This document shows positions 1-8,180 of a stretch of DNA of 64,000 bases, piece by piece. The stretch covers positions 18,623-82,622 of the forward strand of contig WTGY01000211.1 of NCBI GenBank assembly GCA_011523365.1, given 5' to 3'. Under the pieces are notes generated by a model. The model searched no databases, was not told where the DNA came from, and saw nothing but the letters and a program-made list of their open reading frames with translations. A program made the translations under genes and the position numbers. Source of the stretch: Caldilineaceae bacterium (lineage in GTDB: Bacteria; Chloroflexota; Anaerolineae; Caldilineales; Caldilineaceae). Positions within the stretch are counted from its first letter, which is position 1, and each line of letters begins with the position of its first letter.

Positions 1-975
1 GATGGCGACGAAGATGAATGAGGGGGCGAAGATGGCGGCTGCGCTGACGGCGGCGCCGGGGATGCCGGCGAGCACGTAGCCGATGAAGGCGGCGGTGGAG
101 AGGACAGGGCCGGGGGTGAACTGGCCGATGGCGATGGCGTCGAGCAGCTGCTGTTGTGTGAGCCAGCCGTATTCGTGGACCAGGTCGCCTTCGAGAAAGG
201 CGACGAGGACGTAGCCGCTGCCGTAGAGGACGGCGCCGACCTTGAGGAAGAAGAGGCCGAGGGCGCCGAGGGTCAGGGCGGGGGCGGTTGCGGCCAGGAG
301 CAGCGCGGCCCACTTGAGCGCCGACGCCGGGGACTGATTTGCCCAAGGGAAAACAGAGTGGCCATCCGGCAGTGCCGGCAGTGCCAGAAGCCCGGCGGCG
401 CCACCACCACTGTCCCAGCCGGAGATGGCGCGCAGGGCGAGCATCCCCAGCAGGCCGCCGGCGATCAGCGACCAGATTACCGGCACGCCTAGGTAGACGG
501 CGACGGCGACCGCGATGCCGATGACGGCGAGGGCGATGCGGGTCTGGGCCGCCTCCCTGGGCTTGGAGGCGGTCAGGCCGAGCCGCCAGAGGGCGCCGAG
601 GATGACTGCGAGGACGGCGGGTTTGACGCCGGCGAGGAAGGGTTGCACGGCGGGCAGTGCGCCGAATTCGACATAGATCCAGGCGATAAGCGTCGATAGG
701 AGGACGGCAGGCAGTACGAAGGATATGCCGGCGGCAAACAGGCCGGGCCAGCCGGCGCGCTGATAGCCGATATGGATCATCATCTCGGTTGAATTGGGGC
801 CGGGGATCAGATTGGTGGCGCCGACGAGGTCGAGGAAGTGTTCGCGGGTCAGCCATTTGCGGCGGGCGACGGCCTCGTCTTCGAGCATGGCAATGTGGCT
901 GGCCGGCCCGCCGAAGCCGATAATTCCCAGTTTTCCGCACAGTTTGACGACTTCAGCAACAGTTCCGGTAGCCAA
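1..975 (-). CDS. chrA: Chromate transporter (ChrA family), 3' end outside window
   Basis: Integral membrane protein of the chromate ion transporter family, which exports chromate or related oxyanions. The minus-strand frame stays open from 975 to the window edge (325 codons). It shows the two family signatures: a GFGGP block near residue 18 followed by PGPNSTEMMIHIGY in the first half, and the repeated FTPGPVLSTAAFIGY block in the second half, as expected for the duplicated long-chain form. The start is placed at a TTG (975) because a GAAGAAGG ribosome site sits 7 nt upstream; a GTG at 981 is in frame but too close to that site. The C-terminal end is missing, so the total length is unknown. 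The family is confident; the substrate is inferred. Confidence 0.88.
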   Translation of the reverse strand, partial: MATGTVAEVVKLCGKLGIIGFGGPASHIAMLEDEAVARRKWLTREHFLDLVGATNLIPGPNSTEMMIHIGYQRAGWPGLFAAGISFVLPAVLLSTLIAWIYVEFGALPAVQPFLAGVKPAVLAVILGALWRLGLTASKPREAAQTRIALAVIGIAVAVAVYLGVPVIWSLIAGGLLGMLALRAISGWDSGGGAAGLLALPALPDGHSVFPWANQSPASALKWAALLLAATAPALTLGALGLFFLKVGAVLYGSGYVLVAFLEGDLVHEYGWLTQQQLLDAIAIGQFTPGPVLSTAAFIGYVLAGIPGAAVSAAAIFAPSFIFVAI

Positions 976-1379
976 TTTCACACCTTCTTCACAGTATGGT
1001 TTTGCGCGCTTCGCTCTGGGAGGGAGTTCGCGTGGAACTGCACGCGCATACGACTCGTTGAGAGTGCATCGTCGAAATGGCGGAATCAGACGAAAATGTA
1101 CCGAATTGCATGTCGTTTGTCAACGTCGGAACTACAGAGGGGTGGAGGAGGAGGGACGCGTCACCGGCAATAGTCCGGTCAGCCGCCCAGGTTGCGGCGG
1201 CCCGGCAGGGCAGAGGCTGACAGAACGGGTCAGTCCACAGAAGGGGCGCCGCCGACGGGTGCGGCAAGGCAACGGGATGTTGACCGATGCCAGTGATGGT
1301 CATATACTCTAAAATTGGACTCTGTGTCAGAAGAGTTCCGCATTCCAGCTATCGAGAGTTGTCAGGCAGTTAAGCGGCC
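976..1379. other. Intergenic region between divergent genes
   Basis: This 404-nt stretch separates the leftward chromate transporter gene from the rightward CapA-like gene, so it should carry divergent promoters. I see no convincing -35/-10 pair, no hairpin terminator and no supported small gene. Open frames here lack ribosome sites and family features. Confidence 0.5.
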
Positions 1380-3224
1380 ATGTTGAACCGACTAGGCGCG
1401 ATCCGAAATCAGATTGAGGAGCAGTTGGGACCTGGATTGCAGGTCATGCGAGCGGGCGTGCGAAGGGTGTGCGCAGCTGGCCGGGCCGCCGAAATCATGG
1501 AGGCGGTAACGAACTTGCGGTCTTTCAACCGGCTGCTTGTGACCGTTCTGCTGGGCTTTGCGGGGGTGGCGGCGGCCACGTCGATTGCGAGTTTTGCGAG
1601 CGGGACACAGGGGGAAGGTGTTGGGACCATCGCGGAGACGCAGCTGCAACCGGCGGTGCAGCAGGCGGACAGCCGCGACAGCTGGCTGACGGTCGCTCTG
1701 GACACTTCTCTGCCGGAGCGCTATTTCAGTCAGTTGCTCACAGCGGCCTTCGGTCTGGAAGAGATCGAATCCGGGGGCATGCGCAAGACGGTCTTTTTGC
1801 TGGACCAGCCGCGCAACGCCGACGTGCAGATCCGCCTGGTGGCCGGGAGTGAGCCGGCGGAGAGCGTGCTGTACACGCGCTACCTGGCACCGGTGGCGCC
1901 GTTTGCCACAGTTCAGGATGAGGTATCAATGGCAGAGTTGACGCTGCGCTGGCAAGGCAGGGGCAGCGGCCCGTTGATCATTGACGCCGATTACGTATCG
2001 GAGCTGGAGGCGGTTTTCGGTGAGGAGGCGGCCGACTCGGTGCAGACTGCGAGCGGCAGCGCTCTGCCGGCGGTGTTGGAGGTGACTGCCGGCGGACTGG
2101 GGATAGTGCCCTTTGAGGGCCTGACGCCGGTCCTGAAGGTGATGAATCTGAACGGTGCGAACATACTCAGCAATACTTTCGATGCGGCGGAGTATCCGTT
2201 GACGGCGGTTGTTTCGGCATTTGGTCCGGACAGAGAGGCGGTGGCTGCGGCGCTGCGGCCGCAGATAACGGAGCCGACGAATCGCAGGGCGGACGGGTTG
2301 ACGACGCTGATCATGACAGGCGTCACGGCGATGGCGCGGGTAACGGCGGCTCGGATGGAGACGATGGGATACGACTACCCGTCCCAGGTGATCTCGCCAA
2401 CGCTGCGTGCGGCTGACATTACTCACATCAGTAATGAAGTGCCGTTCCTGGAGGGCTGTGACGTCAATCCGACGTTGAACAACATGATCCTGTGCAGCAG
2501 TCCGAACTACTGGGCGGCGCTGGAGGCGCTGGGCACAGACATTGTGGGGCTGAGCGGCAATCATGTCAACGACTTTGGGCAGGACGGTGCGCGCGAGTCG
2601 ATCGGTTGGTACCGGGAGAACGGGATCCCCATTTATGGGAGCGGTTTGAATGAGGAGGAGGCGTGCGCGCCGCTGTTGTTTGAGCACAACGGCAACCGCT
2701 TTGCCTTTTTCGCGGCGCTGGCCCACTATCCCAGTTTTGCCTGGGCGACGAAGGACGGGCCTGGGGCATGCCACTATAGCGGAAACAAGGAGCGCATATT
2801 TGCGAAGATTGCATCGCTGCGCGACGAGGTCGACGTGATCGCGGTAGAGTTGCAGCATGAGGAGATCTACAACCCGGCGCCAATTTTCCGGCAGGTGCAG
2901 GATTTCCGCGAGTTGCGTGCGGCCGGCGCAGACATTGTCACCGGTGTGCAGAGTCACGTGCCGCAGGCGATGGAACCGTATGGGTATGGGAATGAGAAGC
3001 CCGGCATAATCGTGTACGGTTTGGGCAATCTGTTCTTTGATCAGATGTGGAGCTGGCAGACGCGCACTACTTTGATAGCGCGCCATACGATCCACGACGG
3101 CAATGTGATCAGCACTGAGATCCTGACGGCGGTGCTAGAGGACTATGCGCAACCGCGTTGGATGACGGAGGTTGAACGGGCTGATCTACTGCGGCAGATC
3201 TTCAATGCAGCGCCGTCGCGCTGA
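1380..3224 (+). CDS. CapA-like protein (poly-gamma-glutamate capsule synthesis metallophosphatase fold)
   Basis: 614 residues. One membrane-spanning segment lies near residues 50-72, then an exported region of about 230 residues that I do not recognise, then a PGA_cap (CapA) domain from about 308 to 590. The domain shows GLSGNHVNDFGQDG near 390-403, GIPIYGSG, and the closing GIIVYGLGNLFFDQ block. The usual GDxMLGR opening is GVTAMAR here, so the first metal-binding Asp is replaced by Val, and the later GHHPHV block reads GVQSHV. Catalysis may be altered. The start is uncertain: ATG 1380 has no clear ribosome site, and ATG 1498 just before the membrane segment is an alternative. No other capsule genes are adjacent, so a role in polyglutamate synthesis should not be assumed. 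Confidence 0.82.
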   Translation: MLNRLGAIRNQIEEQLGPGLQVMRAGVRRVCAAGRAAEIMEAVTNLRSFNRLLVTVLLGFAGVAAATSIASFASGTQGEGVGTIAETQLQPAVQQADSRDSWLTVALDTSLPERYFSQLLTAAFGLEEIESGGMRKTVFLLDQPRNADVQIRLVAGSEPAESVLYTRYLAPVAPFATVQDEVSMAELTLRWQGRGSGPLIIDADYVSELEAVFGEEAADSVQTASGSALPAVLEVTAGGLGIVPFEGLTPVLKVMNLNGANILSNTFDAAEYPLTAVVSAFGPDREAVAAALRPQITEPTNRRADGLTTLIMTGVTAMARVTAARMETMGYDYPSQVISPTLRAADITHISNEVPFLEGCDVNPTLNNMILCSSPNYWAALEALGTDIVGLSGNHVNDFGQDGARESIGWYRENGIPIYGSGLNEEEACAPLLFEHNGNRFAFFAALAHYPSFAWATKDGPGACHYSGNKERIFAKIASLRDEVDVIAVELQHEEIYNPAPIFRQVQDFRELRAAGADIVTGVQSHVPQAMEPYGYGNEKPGIIVYGLGNLFFDQMWSWQTRTTLIARHTIHDGNVISTEILTAVLEDYAQPRWMTEVERADLLRQIFNAAPSR

Positions 3225-3306
3225 GGATGGCCGCGGTTGGGCTACGAGTGTTTTTGCGAAGTGTCTTTGCGTTGGGTCCAGCCGTGGAAAGTGTGCGGCG
3301 GGCGAC

Positions 3307-3843
3307 TTACTCCGTTCTGGTAACCCCGCGAACCCCATAGTCTCCTGCTTTACGCATAAACTCCTTGTAGGGTTCGCAGATTTTCCTTACGTCTTTGCGA
3401 TTCATGTCGTCAAATAGCGCTGCAATTTCCGCGTAGGAAAGCGGATTGGTAAGACGGACACCAAGCGTCAGGATGGCATCGTCGACGGGGTCGGCGAGGC
3501 GGTCGGCGCCATTCACAATCTGCTGTTTCTGAAACATTTCTCTTCCACTGTTGCCGAACGCGGCATTTTCCCACATGGCGCGCGGCCGGACTGCTTTGCG
3601 GGATGACCGCCGCGCAAACGTAAGGGCGGGACCGTCTTCGCCGGTCGAGCGCAGCGTCTCTCTATACGGCTCGCAGATTTTGCTCACATCGTCGCGAGCG
3701 ATGCCGAGCGCCGACGCGATTTCCGCGTAGGAAAGCGGTTCGCGCATGCGCACGCCAAGTGTCAGAACGGCATCGTCAACGGGGTCGGGCAGCCTGACCT
3801 CGCCGCTGACGGTTCGTTTGCGGGACAGATTTTCCTGGCCCAT
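3307..3843 (-). CDS. Unrecognised protein with an internally duplicated ~55-residue domain
   Basis: 178 residues. Two copies of the same module can be read directly: residues about 17-70 and 114-170 share R(L)xDPVDDAxLTLGVRxxxPLSYAEIA, then a short helix, then KICEPYxExxR. They are joined by a basic linker rich in Arg and Ser. The LSYAEIAxxLG...DDVxKICEP arrangement resembles a helix-turn-helix of the sigma-region-4/MerR type, which suggests DNA binding; that is inference. The start ATG at 3843 has GGAG 8 nt upstream. It is convergent with the CapA-like gene, and the AIM24-type gene lies upstream on the same strand. No known family is recognised. Confidence 0.7.
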   Translation of the reverse strand: MGQENLSRKRTVSGEVRLPDPVDDAVLTLGVRMREPLSYAEIASALGIARDDVSKICEPYRETLRSTGEDGPALTFARRSSRKAVRPRAMWENAAFGNSGREMFQKQQIVNGADRLADPVDDAILTLGVRLTNPLSYAEIAALFDDMNRKDVRKICEPYKEFMRKAGDYGVRGVTRTE

Positions 3844-3946
3844 GGCGGATCTCCAAATAATGGGAGCGGCGTATCAGTTTTGCCACTTGCAGGACTCCGC
3901 CCAACATTGTGTTCGATGTGCAGGCAGACGGCAAATCGCAGTTGTT

Positions 3947-4609
3947 TCAGCCGGAGGAACTGGCGCCGGCGTTGCGCTTGAGGGTCTGGAGCAGGACGCG
4001 TCCGGGGCCGCGCAGGTTGGTCATGAAGAGGCCTTCGCCGCCGAAGATCATTCTGCGGCAGCCGCCGACGCCGCGGATGTCGTAGTCGACGGCGGAGGAG
4101 AAGGCGGCCAGATTGCCGGTGCTGACGAGGAGTTCTTCGCCGGCGGCCATCTGGTGGTCGAGGAAGTCGCCGCTAGCGTGCACGAGTGCGATGCCGTAGC
4201 CGGAAACTGTCTGCAGAAAGAGGCCGGCGCCGCCGAAGACGGCTGCGCCGGCGCGGCGGGCGACCGTCACAGTGATATCGACTTCATCGCCCCAGGCGGC
4301 GACAAAAGAGCCGCGCGTCGTGGTCACGGGGCCGTCGCGTTCAAGGTCCCATATTTCCAGGTGGCCGGGTGCGTTGGCGGCGAGGAGAGCATACTGGTCC
4401 TCGGCTTTCGCTTCCAGATAGGTAAGGGCTATGCCTTCGCCGGAGAGGCTGCGCCTGAGTGCGCCGCCGGCGCCGCCGGGTAGGCGGAGGCTCCACTGCA
4501 TCTGGGAGGAGTAGGCCATGAGGGCGCCCTTGCTGACCCAGGCGTGTTCACCGGGGGCGAAAACGAGGCGTGCGGACTGGGCAATTTCACCGCTGATGCT
4601 ATACTGCAT
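3947..4609 (-). CDS. AIM24 / TIGR00266 family protein
   Basis: 220 residues forming the beta-rich AIM24 (tryptophan RNA-binding attenuator-like) fold. Visible family signatures are APGEHAWVSKGALMAY near the N-terminus, GGAGLFLQTVSGYGIALVHASG in the middle as two shorter glycine-rich blocks, and GGEGLFMTNLRGPGRVLLQT at the end. The biochemical role of the family in bacteria is not established. The start is set at ATG 4609, with AAAGGAG upstream; the open frame extends about 20 codons further but that part has no family sequence. It is divergent from the SUI1-like gene, with only 46 nt between the two starts, so the two genes must share a compact regulatory region. Confidence 0.85.
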   Translation of the reverse strand: MQYSISGEIAQSARLVFAPGEHAWVSKGALMAYSSQMQWSLRLPGGAGGALRRSLSGEGIALTYLEAKAEDQYALLAANAPGHLEIWDLERDGPVTTTRGSFVAAWGDEVDITVTVARRAGAAVFGGAGLFLQTVSGYGIALVHASGDFLDHQMAAGEELLVSTGNLAAFSSAVDYDIRGVGGCRRMIFGGEGLFMTNLRGPGRVLLQTLKRNAGASSSG

Positions 4610-4655
4610 GGTGCAACTCCTTTCTACTTTGCGGCCGGCAGAGGAGGAACGAACC

Positions 4656-5039
4656 ATGTCCAAGCGCAAGGCAAAGAAGCCGGAACGCGGCTCTTCCAGG
4701 AGGGCGGGAACGCGACTCGTCTACTCGACGGACCCGGTAGCTGAGTCTGAACAGCGTCCGCCTGAGCTTCCGCGCAACCCGGCCGCGCCGTTCGCGGTCC
4801 AGGGGACGCAGCCGGTGCGCGTGCGCCTGGAGCGGAAGGGGCGCAAGGGGAAGACGGTCTCTATCGTTACGGGAGTAAAGAGCCCTGATGTGGGCAGGCG
4901 CGCTTTGTTGAAGCATTTGAAAGGCAAGTTGGGATGCGGGGGCGCGGTCAAGGGCGCGGAGATTGAAATCCAGGGGGATCAGAGGGAGAGGCTGGTTGCG
5001 CTTCTGAATGAACTTGGGTATCGGGCCAAACAGGGCTAG
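4656..5039 (+). CDS. SUI1/eIF1-like translation factor (YciH type)
   Basis: 127 residues. The N-terminal third is basic and probably disordered. The C-terminal part is a SUI1 domain: VRVRLERKGRKGKTVSIVTGV, then a helix, then LGCGGAVKGAEIEIQGDQRE. The CGG and GD(Q)R features are typical for the bacterial YciH group, which binds the small ribosomal subunit and can influence start-codon selection. The ATG at 4656 has GAGGAGG 8 nt upstream, which excludes the longer frame beginning at 4518. It shares a 46-nt intergenic region with the divergent AIM24-type gene. Confidence 0.88.
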   Translation: MSKRKAKKPERGSSRRAGTRLVYSTDPVAESEQRPPELPRNPAAPFAVQGTQPVRVRLERKGRKGKTVSIVTGVKSPDVGRRALLKHLKGKLGCGGAVKGAEIEIQGDQRERLVALLNELGYRAKQG

Positions 5040-5089
5040 GGGAAGGGTTTTCACGGCGGTTGCCGAAATCCGGGGCTTAGCGGTTGCGG

Positions 5090-6346
5090 TTAGCGCAGGT
5101 TGCGGCCCACACTGGTTCCGCTCTCCACGCTCTTGCCGTTGCTGAACGCCTCGGCGCCGCTGTAGGGATGGATTACGACATTACGACCCAGCGTCGTGCC
5201 AGCCGGCACGACGCTGCCTTTGCCGACGAGGGAGAGGCCGGTGTTGAGCCGGGCCGGCAGCTCCGGATTGGGGTCGTTGTTATCGGAATGGCCCACGTGC
5301 GCGTCCTGGCAGACGCGCACTTCTTTGTCGATGATACAGCGCTCGACGACTGCGCCCGATTCGATGATGGTATCGTTGAGGACGACACTATCGCGTACGA
5401 GGGCACCCTGGCCCACCTGCACACCGGGGGACAGGACGCTGCGTTCGACGGCGCCTTCGATCTGGCAGCCGTTGGACAGGAGCGCCCCATCGACGTCTGC
5501 GGCCGGTCCCAGTTTGACCGGGGCCCTCTCCTGGCTGCGGGTATGCACGACCCATTCCGGCGCATAGAGGTTGAGCGCCGGCTCCTCGGCCAGCAGGCTC
5601 ATATTGGCACCCCAATAGGCCTGAACCGTGCTGGCATCAGCCCAGTAACCCGGATAGGTGTAGCTGTTGACATGGCCTTTGGCGACCAAGCCGGGCAGGA
5701 GATCGCGGCCGATGTCATCGCCGCTGCCGTTGCTCAGGACTTCCACGAGGTAGTCGCGGTTGAAGATATAGACGCCCATGCTGGCAAGATTCTGCTGCGT
5801 GCGGCGGGGTTTCTCCTGAAACTCGACGACGCGTTGGTCAGCATCCTGCGAGACGATGCCGAAGCGATGGGTTTCGTGGCGGCTGACGCGGCGGACGGCG
5901 ATGGTGACCGGGGCGCCGGCGCGCAGGTGGTGCTCAAGAAAGGGGCGGTAGTCCATCAGGTAGATGTGTTTGCCGGAGAGGATGAGTACGCACTCCTCCT
6001 TTTGCTGGATTACGTAGTCGAGGTTGCGCCGAATGGCGTCAGCGGAGCCGCGTTGCCAGTCTCCGTAGGGACCGCCTCGGTAGGGTTGCAGCAGACGCAA
6101 GCCACCGCTGGAACGGTCGAGATCCCAGGGTTTGCCGATACCGATATGATCGTTGAGGCTGCGGGGCCGGTATTGGGTGAGCACGGCGACGTTGTGGATG
6201 CCGCTGTTGACACAGTTGCTGAGCGAGAAGTCGATCAGACGGAACTTGCCGGCGAAGGGGACGGCGGGCTCGGAGCGGATTTCGGTGAGGACACTGAGGT
6301 CGGCGTTGTCGGCGCCGGCCATGATCATAGCGAATGCGGAAGACAT
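5090..6346 (-). CDS. GlgC-like paralogue with degenerate active site (GlgD-type, probably regulatory)
   Basis: 418 residues, aligned along its whole length with the intact GlgC encoded immediately upstream (47-nt gap, same strand, probably one transcript). Nucleotidyltransferase domain to about residue 260, then a left-handed beta-helix. Key sites differ from the neighbour: the GGEGTRL nucleotide loop is GADNADL (residues 11-17), the [11 protein letters not shown] motif is [11 protein letters not shown], and the catalytic GDHIYKMDY is GKHIYLMDY, with Lys126 in place of the Asp. Loss of loop and catalytic Asp argues for an inactive subunit. Firmicute GlgD proteins play such a role with GlgC, and I infer the same here. 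Start ATG 6346 gives an N-terminus that aligns with GlgC. Confidence 0.88.
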   Translation of the reverse strand: MSSAFAMIMAGADNADLSVLTEIRSEPAVPFAGKFRLIDFSLSNCVNSGIHNVAVLTQYRPRSLNDHIGIGKPWDLDRSSGGLRLLQPYRGGPYGDWQRGSADAIRRNLDYVIQQKEECVLILSGKHIYLMDYRPFLEHHLRAGAPVTIAVRRVSRHETHRFGIVSQDADQRVVEFQEKPRRTQQNLASMGVYIFNRDYLVEVLSNGSGDDIGRDLLPGLVAKGHVNSYTYPGYWADASTVQAYWGANMSLLAEEPALNLYAPEWVVHTRSQERAPVKLGPAADVDGALLSNGCQIEGAVERSVLSPGVQVGQGALVRDSVVLNDTIIESGAVVERCIIDKEVRVCQDAHVGHSDNNDPNPELPARLNTGLSLVGKGSVVPAGTTLGRNVVIHPYSGAEAFSNGKSVESGTSVGRNLR

Positions 6347-6393
6347 AGGGAGCGATCCTCGCGGTCGGTTTATGTAGGGGCGCAACGTGGGAG

Positions 6394-7653
6394 CTATACG
6401 GTTTGCCCGTCCTCGACGACGAGGTCAGGTGGAAAGTCCTGCTCGCCGCTGTCGCTGTTGACGATCACGTTGGTGCCGATCCGGGCGCCGTCGGGAATGA
6501 AAGCGCCTTTGCCGACGACGGTATGGCCGCTATCCAGCTTGTCGGGAAACTGCTGGTTGGGTGCGGGCGCGTCGGACGTGGTACAGCCGACTTTGGCGCC
6601 GAACCCGACGATGACCTGCTTGTCGATGATGACGCGTTCCACGCGGGCGCCGGGGCCGATCCAGGAGTCGTTCATGAGGATGCTGTCCTGCACGACGGCG
6701 CCGGGGCTGACGTAGACGCCAGGGCTGAAGATGCTGTTTTTGACGAGCCCATGGACTTCGCACCCGTTCGACACCATGCTCTGCACGACCTGAGATTGGG
6801 GGCCGAATTTGGCCGGGGGCCGTTCTTCGGAGCGGGTGGAGATGGGCCAGTTGTCGGTATAGAGGTCCAGAGCCGGGTTGGGTTGGAGCAGCTCGAGGCT
6901 TGTTTTCCAGTAGGCATCTACGGTGCCGACATCGACCCAGTAGCCGGAGAAGGGGTAGGAAAGGACGCGGTCTCCGGCGGCCAGCATGGCGGGGACGACG
7001 TGCTGGCCGAAATCTGTGCGGGGTCCGTCGGCGCCTTTTTCCTGGAGGCGTTGGGCCAGTAGGCGGCTGTTGAAGACATAGATGCCCATCGAAGCCAGAT
7101 TGCTGGTCGGTTTCTGCGGTTTTTCGTGGAACTGAACGACTTCATCCTCTGCGTTCGTCTCCATGATACCGAAACGGTGCGCGTCCTCGATCGGTACGGG
7201 CATAACGCCAATGGTGACATCGGCGCCCTTGCGCTGGTGGAAGTCCAGCATCGGGCCGTAGTCCATCTTATAGATGTGGTCGCCTGAGAGAATCAGGGCG
7301 GTGTCGGCGTTGTATTCGGTGAGGAAGCTGAGGTTTTGCAGAATTGCGTCGGCGGTGCCGGCATACCAGTCCTGTTCGCCGCGTCCCTGAAAGGGCTGCA
7401 GGAGGCGGATGCCGCCGTACTGCCGGTCGAGATCCCAGGGTTTACCGATGCCGATGTGTTCGTTGAGACTGTGGGGCCGATATTGGGTGAGGACGCCGAC
7501 GGTATCGATGCCGCTATTGACGCAGTTACTGATCGTGAAATCGATAATGCGAAACTTGCCGGCGAAAGGAACCGCGGGTTTGGCCCTTTCTTCGGAGAGG
7601 ACGGTGAGACGGGTGCCCTCTCCGCCAGCCAGAATCATAGCAACGGTTCTCAT
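6394..7653 (-). CDS. glgC: Glucose-1-phosphate adenylyltransferase (ADP-glucose pyrophosphorylase)
   Basis: 419 residues. It makes ADP-glucose from glucose 1-phosphate and ATP, the committed step of bacterial glycogen synthesis, in the cytoplasm. The nucleotide loop [11 protein letters not shown], the [17 protein letters not shown] effector/phosphate motif, [14 protein letters not shown], and the catalytic GDHIYKMDY (Asp125) are all intact. A C-terminal hexapeptide-type beta-helix follows ([28 protein letters not shown]). Start ATG 7653 is chosen because the family begins right at this residue; the frame is open 45 codons further upstream with no homology. First gene of a pair with the degenerate paralogue. 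No glycogen synthase is nearby. Confidence 0.95.
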   Translation of the reverse strand: MRTVAMILAGGEGTRLTVLSEERAKPAVPFAGKFRIIDFTISNCVNSGIDTVGVLTQYRPHSLNEHIGIGKPWDLDRQYGGIRLLQPFQGRGEQDWYAGTADAILQNLSFLTEYNADTALILSGDHIYKMDYGPMLDFHQRKGADVTIGVMPVPIEDAHRFGIMETNAEDEVVQFHEKPQKPTSNLASMGIYVFNSRLLAQRLQEKGADGPRTDFGQHVVPAMLAAGDRVLSYPFSGYWVDVGTVDAYWKTSLELLQPNPALDLYTDNWPISTRSEERPPAKFGPQSQVVQSMVSNGCEVHGLVKNSIFSPGVYVSPGAVVQDSILMNDSWIGPGARVERVIIDKQVIVGFGAKVGCTTSDAPAPNQQFPDKLDSGHTVVGKGAFIPDGARIGTNVIVNSDSGEQDFPPDLVVEDGQTV

Positions 7654-8180
7654 AGGCGACTTTCCAAGCGGCACCAATACGAGGATGCGAAACGAAGTAG
7701 CTGAAACTGGGTCTATCATATCTGAAAGAGTTTGAAATTTCAATAGGAGGAGGGAGCGGCGAACCATTTTCCGAGTTGCGCGGGTCATTGTTGGAACTTT
7801 CGATGAATGTATCTCGTCAAAAGCTCATCGACTAATCTGCGATATCTGTTCGTTCTATTCCCGGTTTTGTCTCCTGACTTTCAGTAGTTGGCAGTTGAGT
7901 CTCTTATGGACGCAGCCCGGCCAGATTTTAGAACCACCAAGGGACGGATACCCGAACCTGTGTGGACTGAATGCCAGAGGCTCTGTCCAAGGTGATCAGG
8001 GCATTTGTGGCCGAAAGCCCCGGACCAAAGAGGTATGAAGAGACGGAGCTTGGTTGGCCGCCACCCGGAGGGTGTGGACTGCAGTTGTTCCTCTGAGGGG
8101 CTAAGATAGTGCCCGACATCCGGTAAAGATACCTGGGAGCCGGAGATGGTTTTGGGACCGTTGTCGTGGGAGGAATTGCA
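7654..8180. other. Intergenic region, divergent promoters expected
   Basis: 527 nt between leftward glgC and rightward glycosyltransferase genes. It contains a short AT-rich palindrome (TGAAATTTCA near 7732) just upstream of glgC that could belong to a promoter. I see no supported gene; a 63-codon minus-strand frame near 7928-8119 lacks a ribosome site and family features. Confidence 0.5.

Noticed and set aside
5084..6715. Plus-strand open frame of 543 codons across both glgC-type genes
   Set aside because: It is antisense to two clearly homologous proteins and shows no family features; GC-rich codon use leaves such frames open.
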